Source of the DNA: Flavobacterium crocinum
GTDB taxonomy: Bacteria; Bacteroidota; Bacteroidia; Flavobacteriales; Flavobacteriaceae
Length of the DNA: 64,000 nt
NCBI RefSeq assembly: GCF_003122385.1
Contig: NZ_CP029255.1
Coordinates: forward strand, 3,534,001-3,598,000
Direction: 5' to 3'
Shown here in pieces: positions 35,971-42,694 of the stretch. A program made the translations under genes and the position numbers. Numbering within the stretch: the stretch's first letter is position 1; each line of letters begins with the position of its first letter. Below the pieces are notes generated by a model, which had not been told where the DNA came from, searched no databases, and was given only the letters and a program-made list of their open reading frames with translations.

Positions 35971-36151
35971 TTTTATTTTAGATTATAGATTATAGATTTT
36001 AGAATTAAAACAAATTCCAATTTTGAAATCCCAAATTCCAATTTTCCACCGAGAGTTGGAATTTGGACTCGAGCGATAGCAAACAGGGGAAGCAATTCTC
36101 CGCAAGAAACTCCACAAAGATTTGGAATTTGGAATTTAAAAGAATTGGAAT

Positions 36152-36568
36152 TTAACTAAGTGTAACAGATAAAGTAATCTCCGTATTCAGCAATTTAGAA
36201 ATAGGACAAATTTCTTTTGCTTTTTGAGCAGTTTGCTGAAAATCTTCTGCAGAAATTCCAGGAACTTTTCCTGTAAGTTCTAAAGCAATTAAAGTGATAG
36301 TTCCGTCTTCAAAAGTTACTTTAGCGGTTGTGTCTAAATCTTCTGGAACAAAACCAGCTTCAGACAATAAAAAGCTTAACTGCATGGTAAAACAGCCAGA
36401 ATGTGCTGCTGCGATTAATTCTTCAGGGTTGGTTCCAACACCTTGCTCAAAACGTGTTTTAAAAGACAATTGTGCATTATCTAAAGTGGTGCTTTGTGTA
36501 CTAATGGTTCCTTTTCCTTCCATTCCTGTACCTTTCCAGTTTGCGTTTGCTCTTCTTGTAAATTTCAT
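36152..36568 (-). CDS. OsmC-family peroxidase-like protein
   Basis: 138 residues when started at the ATG at 36568, which gives the family's normal start MKFTRRANANWKGTG; the longer in-frame extension to 36634 is unlikely. Two catalytic Cys are seen: AAAHSGCFTMQLSF near 58 and AKEICPISK near 120. GTNPEELIAAAHSG is the OsmC signature. Members reduce organic hydroperoxides with thiols. The 363 bases upstream (36569-36931) contain no supported gene; a minor stem with arms AGCTTGC and GCAGGCT lies near 36880-36905. Confidence 0.94.
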   Translation of the reverse strand: MKFTRRANANWKGTGMEGKGTISTQSTTLDNAQLSFKTRFEQGVGTNPEELIAAAHSGCFTMQLSFLLSEAGFVPEDLDTTAKVTFEDGTITLIALELTGKVPGISAEDFQQTAQKAKEICPISKLLNTEITLSVTLS

Positions 36569-36931
36569 GATTGCTAATTTTTTAAAGTTATTTTTTAAGA
36601 TGTTCAAATCGTTTCTTTGATTTTGATGAGACAAAGGTATAGGGAAGGTATTTATTAATCAAATTAATAATTTTTAGTAGTTATAAAAATAATTTATAAT
36701 TATTGATTGAGATAGGTGTATGATATAAAAGGTCGTCTAAGAATAAAATGGGAAACAAGAGATCATGCTAAAATGTTTTCCTATTTAAGACTTTATACTG
36801 CCGTTTTATGGTGGGAACCGATATTATTATGGACAGGGAATAAACTTTGGATGATCGTTATAGTTACTTTGAAAATAAAAAAAGCTTGCTGGAAATGCAG
36901 GCTCTTTATTTTGATTTCTTAGGAATTATAT

Positions 36932-37735
36932 TTATTCTTCCCAGATAATACTTAAAGCTTGATTTTTATAAGGTATACAATGTTCTAAAAATTTTCTATT
37001 TGTATCGGAATTTGATACATTCTGAAACCAATCTATAGCCCATACTTCTTGAGTTTTTTCATATCTCTTTTGTTTGTTGAAATATTCTCCCATTGCAGTT
37101 TGTTCTGGAATTTTATACTTATTGTAAAGAATTGATTTAAAAGGAAAATCCTCACTAGTCCAATACCATTTTATCTTATTGTCTTCTCCAAAGATTATTA
37201 AAATAGGATGAGTTCCAATATCAGCAAATTTAATAGCTGTAGATGTTAAACTTGTTTGGTATTTTTTTGCCAATTGATCTAATAATAAAAAACTAAATTT
37301 TTTCTTAAAACAATCTTTTCGAAAACGTTCTTTTGGCATAAGTAAAGAAGAGGCAAAATAATCAGCTTCCCATTCTACATATTTGTCTGATGAAAAATTA
37401 GTAAAAGAACTATGAGCTGGCACTAAACCAGATGAAAGGGCATTTCGATGTTCATCAATAAAATAATGCCCTAGCTCATGTGCAAATGTAAACCTACATC
37501 GAACAGTATGAGAATGTTTTAATCTATCTATATTCAAATAAATATGAAACTTACTGTTTAGATGTTCAATCATTCCATCGAAATATTGCTCATAATTTCC
37601 ATAACAGAAAGAAATAGAATTTTTAGTTGCGATATATTCAGGATTTATTACATTATCTGGACAATAAGAATTTGCAATAAATTCTGCTAAATCTGATAAT
37701 TCCTTTTTTCGATGTAGCGATAAATATTTATTCAT
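36932..37735 (-). CDS. ImmA/IrrE-type metallopeptidase
   Basis: 267 residues. HELGHYF with H86, E87 and H90 provides the zinc site, and the downstream EWEADYFASSLLMPKERF (third ligand Glu near 121-123) is the hallmark of the ImmA/IrrE (COG2856) peptidase group. The C-terminal 120 residues are not similar to a known domain and contain aromatic patches (WYWTSEDFPF, WAIDWFQNV). Its start overlaps the 98-residue gene by 8 bases. Enzymes of this group cleave regulators on stress: ImmA cleaves the ICEBs1 repressor and IrrE cleaves DdrO. With a sigma factor in the operon, the small middle protein is a plausible substrate. Confidence 0.92.
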   Translation of the reverse strand: MNKYLSLHRKKELSDLAEFIANSYCPDNVINPEYIATKNSISFCYGNYEQYFDGMIEHLNSKFHIYLNIDRLKHSHTVRCRFTFAHELGHYFIDEHRNALSSGLVPAHSSFTNFSSDKYVEWEADYFASSLLMPKERFRKDCFKKKFSFLLLDQLAKKYQTSLTSTAIKFADIGTHPILIIFGEDNKIKWYWTSEDFPFKSILYNKYKIPEQTAMGEYFNKQKRYEKTQEVWAIDWFQNVSNSDTNRKFLEHCIPYKNQALSIIWEE

Positions 37736-38024
37736 TATTTTTTCTATCTTCTCGCATTTTTTTTAATATTTCTGAAGACAATTGTTTTCCATCTCTGGCA
37801 GCTTGGGCTAAATTATCAGAATATGGATTTTTCTCCTGTAAAATATCTATTTTGTTTATAATCCCTTTTTTAAGAATATTAATAGGATCGTCCCATTCTT
37901 TTGGTTGGATGGCCTCAATATCCTTTTTGTATTTTTTTTCAAATTCAATTACACTTTCCTCATCAGTTGGGAATATATATCCTTGAGATCGAATTACTTT
38001 TATTAATTTATTATGTTTGCTCAT
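37728..38024 (-). CDS. 98-residue protein of the sigma/ImmA-IrrE operon
   Basis: Not recognised. It has no signal or membrane segment. It is charged and probably helical: KYKKDIEAIQPKEWDDPINI in the middle and a Lys/Arg/Glu-rich C-terminus (ILKKMREDRKNNE). Its ATG overlaps the sigma factor stop by 4 bases, and its stop overlaps the peptidase start by 8, so the three products are translationally coupled. Location between a sigma factor and a regulatory peptidase makes an anti-sigma or adaptor role conceivable; it lacks the zinc motif of classical cytosolic anti-sigma proteins. The proposal is inference from context. Confidence 0.75.
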   Translation of the reverse strand: MSKHNKLIKVIRSQGYIFPTDEESVIEFEKKYKKDIEAIQPKEWDDPINILKKGIINKIDILQEKNPYSDNLAQAARDGKQLSSEILKKMREDRKNNE

Positions 38025-38680
38025 TTAGAGATTGTGTTTGCGTTTCCCAGTTTGCTATTAAAATGCTCAATTATTTTTTTTGTACATCTACTTTTAATAG
38101 CTTTAATATTATCTCTAGTGGTATTATGAACTTTGCAAAGCCAATCCAAAGTTTCAGAAGGGGTATTTTTTCCTTCTTCATAAAATTCATAGAGAGTAAG
38201 TAAAATAGCCTTGTCTCTTTCTTTGAATGAATTTAGTACTTCATCCAAGATTGTTCTCATTTGAGAAAGTTCGACATTTTCTTCAATTTCAATTTCGGGC
38301 GGATTAAAAATTTGTTCTTCATCATCAATAATTTTTAAATGATTTTCTTTTATTTCTATTTTTAGTAAGTCTTTCAGATTATTTTTTGCAATAGTAGCTA
38401 AGTAAGCTTTAAAACGAGCATCAGTAATAATATCTGTGTGAGAGTCATCTATTTGGAACAACAACGGATTCTCATAGATTTTCAGAAAGGTATTATTTAC
38501 AATATCATCAATAATATCATCTCTTAAAAAAGTATATTTTTTCTTTGCTTCAAACACCACCTTATATAGGTATTTTGAATATTCTCTATAAAATGTCACA
38601 AATGAATTTTGCGCATCTGATGGAAACTCCCCTTTATAAGAGAAATTCATAAGCATATCTTCTATTTCACTTTTTCTCAA
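38021..38680 (-). CDS. RNA polymerase sigma factor, ECF-like
   Basis: 219 residues. Region 2: FVTFYREYSKYLYKVVFEA, then DDIIDDIVNNTFLKIYENP, then ARFKAYLATIAKNNLKDLL, the conserved sequence around the -10 recognition helix. A long acidic linker (NPPEIEIEENVELSQM) precedes a region-4-like C-terminus with RDKAILLTLYEFYEEGK and NTTRDNIKAIKSRCTKKIIE. The linker and the position of the second block make it larger than most ECF sigma factors. It is first in an operon with the 98-residue and ImmA/IrrE-like genes, which suggests control by regulated proteolysis. Its target promoters are unknown. Confidence 0.88.
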   Translation of the reverse strand: MRKSEIEDMLMNFSYKGEFPSDAQNSFVTFYREYSKYLYKVVFEAKKKYTFLRDDIIDDIVNNTFLKIYENPLLFQIDDSHTDIITDARFKAYLATIAKNNLKDLLKIEIKENHLKIIDDEEQIFNPPEIEIEENVELSQMRTILDEVLNSFKERDKAILLTLYEFYEEGKNTPSETLDWLCKVHNTTRDNIKAIKSRCTKKIIEHFNSKLGNANTISK

Positions 38681-38826
38681 TTTATTGAATGTTTATATTA
38701 ATATATACTTAAAACAGTGACAGTATTCAGCAATTTTTAATTTAGATAATGCTTTGTCACTGAATCTTGTATATGTAAATATAAGAAGTTTAATAATACA
38801 AAATATTAGAAAGGAGGTGTAAAATC

Positions 38827-38955
38827 ATGGCTAAAGACTCAGACGGAAAGAAATTCAATAGAATTCCTGCATATACGAAAGTTGTTGACGGGAAAAAGAT
38901 AGAGGTTAAAGAACATATTAGAAGTAACAGAAGTGATAGTAAAGGTAAGAAATAG
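38827..38955 (+). CDS. 42-residue basic protein with canonical Shine-Dalgarno site
   Basis: MAKDSDGKKFNRIPAYTKVV continues to a C-terminal SDSKGKK; 42 residues, strongly basic, with VDGKKIEVKEHIRSNRS in the centre. AAAGGAGGT at about 38810-38818, 9 bases before the ATG, is the best Shine-Dalgarno match in the window, unusual for Bacteroidota, where initiation is mostly AT-driven. Small basic proteins of the pattern PAYxKVxxGKxxxVKxHxRS recur in mobile elements of many bacteria. It is divergent from the sigma factor gene and starts 70 bases before the 306-residue gene. Confidence 0.75.
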   Translation: MAKDSDGKKFNRIPAYTKVVDGKKIEVKEHIRSNRSDSKGKK

Positions 38956-39024
38956 AGCTATCAAACATAACCAATAATTCCACTCCGATTTTGTAAGGAG
39001 TGGAATTATAAAAAATTAAATAAA

Positions 39025-39945
39025 ATGAAAAAATATAAGAAAAATTTTAATGGACATTTTAATGTCACAAAATCAACAGAACACGTAAATATTTTATTGG
39101 GAAGTGATTTGGAGCTTTTTATTGACCCATACAATATTGCTAATAATTTGCAGAATAAAGTAGCTAAAAAAGTATACTTAAGAAGTAAGTCATTTTTAGA
39201 GAATTTGAATAGAACTTACATTGTTCCTAATGATAGAATAAATGGACTTGCTTTTCTATCACATTTGCAGGAAGCAAATGAGTATGGATTTGGATATTCT
39301 AAGACTAATAAAGGAAAGGGAATTGGGTTCACTAAGGCTGAAGTAATTTTCGATTCATTAAGTAATAATCTTTTCGCAAGAGGAGGGGCATCTATAACAA
39401 ATGAAGCGCATAATGTTTTGTTATTGGTGAAAGGAATTGGAGCTGATAATATGTCTGATACCTTGGCAAATGTTTGCAGAGATATTTTTGCTGATTTCAC
39501 TTATGAGCAATGTATATTACATAACATTCCAACTTCAAAAGTTCAAATTGAATATTTTGATTCCACTAGAAATTGTTGGATGTTTAAAGACGCTAATCTT
39601 CCATCATTCGCAGGAAAAAAAATCATATTGGTTCCTAAATTTTTGATAGGAGGAGAAAGAGCTTACACTAATGCATTTAATTGGTTTATATCTAGTAATT
39701 ATTTGTCTAAAGAAATTCTAGCAGGAACATTAAGGGTTAATGGCTCAAAAGGATTCATAAATAGACTAAAAAATGGTACCAGAAGAGCGATTATTAAAAA
39801 TATTAATAAACATTTCAAAAAACCTAAAGGAGAGTTGGTTGATTTCGTTAAAAAATATAATGGTTCTCTTTTAGAATTTCAAACTCACATTAAAAATAAT
39901 TTCCCAAATATTAGCGATGAACAATTATTACTAATGTTAAGTTAA
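39025..39945 (+). CDS. Unknown 306-residue cytosolic protein, island-encoded
   Basis: Family not recognised with confidence. It begins with KKYKKNFNGHFNVTKSTEHV and LLGSDLELFIDPYNIANNLQ, a pattern in which a conserved Asp-x-x-x-Phe-Ile-Asp-Pro occurs early. GKGIGFTKAEVIFDSLS, KGIGADNMSDTLANVCRDI and FADFTYEQC follow around 100-165, and a basic C-terminal third ends in KKPKGELVDFVKKYNGS. Proteins with a comparable GIGxDxxSD-x-x-N motif occur near restriction or phage-defence genes in many genomes, but I cannot cite a defined function. It lies 69 bases after the 42-residue gene and shares a bidirectional terminator with the gene behind. Confidence 0.75.
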   Translation: MKKYKKNFNGHFNVTKSTEHVNILLGSDLELFIDPYNIANNLQNKVAKKVYLRSKSFLENLNRTYIVPNDRINGLAFLSHLQEANEYGFGYSKTNKGKGIGFTKAEVIFDSLSNNLFARGGASITNEAHNVLLLVKGIGADNMSDTLANVCRDIFADFTYEQCILHNIPTSKVQIEYFDSTRNCWMFKDANLPSFAGKKIILVPKFLIGGERAYTNAFNWFISSNYLSKEILAGTLRVNGSKGFINRLKNGTRRAIIKNINKHFKKPKGELVDFVKKYNGSLLEFQTHIKNNFPNISDEQLLLMLS

Positions 39946-39974
39946 TTTGGATATGTTCAAAGAAGTTAATATTT

Positions 39975-40008
39975 AAAAAGTCCAACATTTTAGTATGTTG
40001 GACTTTTT
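39975..40008. terminator. Bidirectional terminator between convergent genes
   Basis: AAAAAGTCCAACAT (39975-39988) and ATGTTGGACTTTTT (39995-40008) make a 14-bp perfect stem with a 6-base loop. A-run on one side and T-run on the other let it serve both the 306-residue gene and the dual-OB-like gene, whose stop overlaps the arm. Confidence 0.9.
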
Positions 40009-40618
40009 AATACCATCCAGAAAGTTGAAGATAGCATCTTTTTTCCATCATAGGATTGTCAGGTGGATTCCACCATTTTGCTAGAGACAGTCTTATTAAT
40101 GTCCCAGCAGGAATATTACCAATAGGGGGAACTTCTCCTTTATAAGGCATTTTTTTATTTCTTTTTAAAAAGCTATTATAATTGTAATTATAACAAGGCT
40201 TTCCAAAATTATCTCCTAAAATTAAATCTTTATCAGTTTGCCAAAAACCAACACTGTTTATGGGAAGATCATTAGGATCATTTAAGAAACCTCTTCCATT
40301 GTTCCATTTTAATTTAAAATCGTAAACATCATTTAGATCACCTTTCCAGATTTTACAATTATTTAAAATATACTGATTTGGGTTCACCGTATCAATATGT
40401 GTTTTGGAAATAACTTGAACATCTTCTATATGTGGAGGTACACCAGGAGTTGGTTTGTATGTAATGTTCCAAATCTGACCAACCTTAAAAGGAGTGTTAA
40501 ATGGTTGATAGCCACCATTTAAATCCATAAGACGTAAATATTTATTTGTGGTAATTTCAATTCCTCCTATGCAGAAGTAGTCTCCCCATTTTGTTTTTGC
40601 CACGATTAGTACATTCAT
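40007..40618 (-). CDS. Dual OB-fold-like protein, DUF488-associated
   Basis: 203-residue cytosolic protein. Two beta-rich halves are visible: NVLIVAKTKWGDYFCIGG with LRLMDLNGGYQPFN and KVGQIWNITYKP, and a second half with FKLKWNNGRGFLNDPNDLPI and GTLIRLSLAKWWNPPD. Both match the pattern of small OB barrels, and the combination next to DUF488 genes is one I associate with a dual-OB domain family, although I cannot verify this. The C-terminal end CYLQLSGWY is typical of such sequences. It is downstream of both DUF488 genes by 3 bases and probably works with them. Confidence 0.65.
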   Translation of the reverse strand: MNVLIVAKTKWGDYFCIGGIEITTNKYLRLMDLNGGYQPFNTPFKVGQIWNITYKPTPGVPPHIEDVQVISKTHIDTVNPNQYILNNCKIWKGDLNDVYDFKLKWNNGRGFLNDPNDLPINSVGFWQTDKDLILGDNFGKPCYNYNYNSFLKRNKKMPYKGEVPPIGNIPAGTLIRLSLAKWWNPPDNPMMEKRCYLQLSGWY

Positions 40619-40621
40619 ACA

Positions 40622-41101
40622 TTACAAGTGATTAATAATTAAGTTAAATTCATTTTTTATTTTTTCTGTAATTAAAGATCTATGACAAGCACTTGAGTTT
40701 TCTTCTACACAAAACAAAACTATTTTTGAAGAATTTTGTTCTTGAAGATTGTTTATAAAGTGTTGGAAATCAAACTTGTTTAAGACTGTGCTTTTGTATG
40801 CATTTTTAAAAGAGCTGTCGAGTTCTTCACGACTTTGTTTTAGCTCATTTTTTTTTAGATCAGCTTTCTTTTGTAAATTCCTAATTTCATTAGTTGGAGC
40901 TAAATCTAATTGATGAATATATTTTATTTTTAATAAGGATAATTTTTCTTGTAATTTATTGCTATTGACAAATGAATACTTTGAACCTCTGACACCTCTT
41001 CTTTGTCTTACATCAATAAAAGTATCAATTTTATTTTCAATAAGTTTTTTAAAGAAAATATCTTCAGTTGAATTGTAAACACCAATAGTATAAATTTTCA
41101 T
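40622..41101 (-). CDS. DUF488-family protein 2
   Basis: 159 residues. The DUF488 signature is present in variant form: TIGVYNSTEDIFFKKLIE at the N-terminus, FIDVRQRRGVRGSKYSFV near 29-46, and the C-terminal IVLFCVEENSSACHRSLI with the conserved Cys-x-Glu and Cys-His-Arg residues. The middle (about 75-110) is lysine- and glutamate-rich, an insertion absent from the sister protein. Activity of the family is unknown; the Cys-His-Arg site suggests a nucleophile or metal site. It lies 5 bases after the first DUF488 gene and 3 before the dual-OB-like gene. Confidence 0.85.
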   Translation of the reverse strand: MKIYTIGVYNSTEDIFFKKLIENKIDTFIDVRQRRGVRGSKYSFVNSNKLQEKLSLLKIKYIHQLDLAPTNEIRNLQKKADLKKNELKQSREELDSSFKNAYKSTVLNKFDFQHFINNLQEQNSSKIVLFCVEENSSACHRSLITEKIKNEFNLIINHL

Positions 41102-41106
41102 AAGTT

Positions 41107-41652
41107 TTAATATTTCTTTTTAGATGTTAAAGGTTCATCTCCAAATAGATTTGTTAAATTTTTACCTTGCATGAATTCGTTCATCACTTTTGCTTGATCT
41201 TTAATTAAACTCGAATCAATAATATGATTAACAGAAATATTGTATTTTAATAATTCTTGACCTATCAATTTACTTCTGTGACAGGTTTCAGGCTTAGTTT
41301 CACTACACATTAATGCTATTATCATTTTTTCATGATTTGCTTCAACTATTGTATTTATTCCTGTTTTAAAAAAATCCTTTTCTTTTACTTTTTCGTAATC
41401 GACCTTTCCTTTTACGTAGCAAGTTATATCATTAGGAAGCCCACCTAAAAAATCACCAGCATATATATATGTTACACCATTCTGTGTAAGTTCAGCTTCT
41501 AATGAATCCTTATTGAAATGCGGATTAAATTTAGAATATGGTTTCGATCTTACATCGAATAAAAACTCTATTTTATAGGCGAGTAACTCTTCGATGAATT
41601 TTTTCAAAGTTTTGTTTCCATGTCCAATAGAATATATTGTGCTGCGGTTCAT
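41107..41652 (-). CDS. DUF488-family protein 1
   Basis: 181 residues from the ATG at 41652, preferred because it places the conserved TIYSIGHGNKTLKKFIEEL at the N-terminus; a hydrophobic in-frame extension to 41694 is atypical for the family. Landmarks: FLFDVRSKPYSKFNPHFN, YAGDFLGGLPND and MCSETKPETCHRSKLIGQEL, with the conserved Cys-x-Glu and Cys-His-Arg pair. Together with the second DUF488 and the dual-OB-like gene it makes an apparent three-gene operon. Pairs of divergent DUF488 proteins suggest a heterodimer or two related activities. Confidence 0.9.
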   Translation of the reverse strand: MNRSTIYSIGHGNKTLKKFIEELLAYKIEFLFDVRSKPYSKFNPHFNKDSLEAELTQNGVTYIYAGDFLGGLPNDITCYVKGKVDYEKVKEKDFFKTGINTIVEANHEKMIIALMCSETKPETCHRSKLIGQELLKYNISVNHIIDSSLIKDQAKVMNEFMQGKNLTNLFGDEPLTSKKKY

Positions 41653-41940
41653 ATTATTTCTAATTAAATTGAATATCACAAATATAAAAACCATTATTGT
41701 GATGTTCAGTTAAATTAATCTTTAATTTGAATACATATCATAAGTTTCATTTTTAATCCCAAAGCAAATATTATTTTTTAGTAAATAATATTTTTATGGA
41801 AATCCGTAATTTTTAAATAAAAATATTTAAGGCAAGTATATTGTTATTTAAATAAATAAAAAAGAGTATTTATACGGATAATAAAAAACAAAACCCTCAA
41901 TCTCCAAAAAGACCAAGGGTTTTAATTTTTCAAAAAAGAC

Positions 41941-42174
41941 TTACTCCAAATCCAGATAAGGATCTAAAATTTCGGCTAGTTCATTGAGCCAATAGAAGCT
42001 GTCTCCAAGTTTGGCAGCGTTTAGCTGAATGTTTTCTTGATCGTTTAGAACGCCCAATGCGAGGGTTAGATTTACCTGTCTAATGGCTCTCGCCATATCG
42101 AGTGGGTCAATTCTGTCGTTGAAGAAATTCATTAGACCGATTTCGGCTTCTTTTGAAAGGGTTTTGGTACTCAT
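41941..42174 (-). CDS. Conserved-looking 77-residue helical protein
   Basis: Not recognised. It is cytosolic and mostly helical: STKTLSKEAEIGLMNFFNDR, DPLDMARAIRQVNLTLALG and AAKLGDSFYWLNELAEIL. Length, lack of strange codon use and intact frame make it look like a real gene. Its start is preceded by a direct repeat (TTCCTAAATTACAGA on the minus strand) that recurs at the other edge of a structured element at 42201-42274, hinting at leader control. The region 41653-41940 upstream of the DUF488 operon holds no gene. Confidence 0.75.
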   Translation of the reverse strand: MSTKTLSKEAEIGLMNFFNDRIDPLDMARAIRQVNLTLALGVLNDQENIQLNAAKLGDSFYWLNELAEILDPYLDLE

Positions 42175-42177
42175 AAC

Positions 42178-42314
42178 TCTGTAATTTAGGAAATATAAAA
42201 CCCATGTAGCTTAGGTGTCCTACGCTTACAGAAGCGTTACGGTTGTTTCCAATGCCGCCACCATACCACATGGGCAAGAAGTTTTTTAAGTATCATATTT
42301 CTGTAATTTAGGAA
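42178..42314 (-). ncRNA. Candidate structured leader RNA or small element upstream of the 77-residue gene
   Basis: On the plus strand CCCATGT (42201-42207) pairs with ACATGGG (42268-42274), GGTG (42214-42217) with CACC (42259-42262), and ACGCTT/AAGCGT (42222-42237) forms a 4-base-loop hairpin; all are nested. Identical 15-base repeats TCTGTAATTTAGGAA flank it at 42178-42192 and 42300-42314. On the minus strand it would be the leader of the 77-residue gene. A short minus-strand frame (MWYGGGIGNNRNASVSVGHL...) is also open across it, so a small protein cannot be excluded. Confidence 0.5.
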
Positions 42315-42414
42315 GCGCAAATATATTAAAAAACAACTTGGTTTTATAATCTAAAAAGTAATACAATTCTTAAATATTAATTTCCCGAAAACTTCCTTTT
42401 GAAACCGAGTGCCT

Positions 42415-42495
42415 TAGCCCCGATAGTAGCGGCATCCTTTTGTGGTGGGGTTCACCACAAAAGATATAGCGGATAGCGGGAATCAGCTCCTTATT
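42415..42495. repeat. Hairpin repeat around CTTTTGTGGTG
   Basis: CTTTTGTGGT and ACCACAAAAG form a 10-bp stem with a short loop near 42438-42465, within a longer block (GCCCCGATAGTAGCGG ... TAGCGGATAGCGGG) that looks like a dispersed repeat. The interval 42315-42694 between the structured element and the lipoprotein gene contains nothing else recognisable. Confidence 0.55.
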
Positions 42496-42694
42496 AATAT
42501 CAATACTTCATTTTAGCTCACTTTAATTATGACAGAATAGAATCTTAAATCAGGAAAAGAAGAATCATTGAGGTATTTATTTGGTTTCAAATTATAATGT
42601 GAAACAAAGTAAGCGGCTGATTTTTAGTTTTATTTATGCGTTGAATTTAATTTTATACGAACAATTTAATAAGACGATCGAATAAAAGTTTTCA

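Noticed and set aside
36716..36922. Short plus-strand frame with an apparent hydrophobic segment
   Set aside because: Lies in an intergenic stretch with a small stem and has no recognisable domain; the frame is not supported by start context.
42178..42314. tRNA or known riboswitch at the structured element
   Set aside because: No cloverleaf, anticodon stem or recognisable riboswitch core; only nested stems that remain unassigned.
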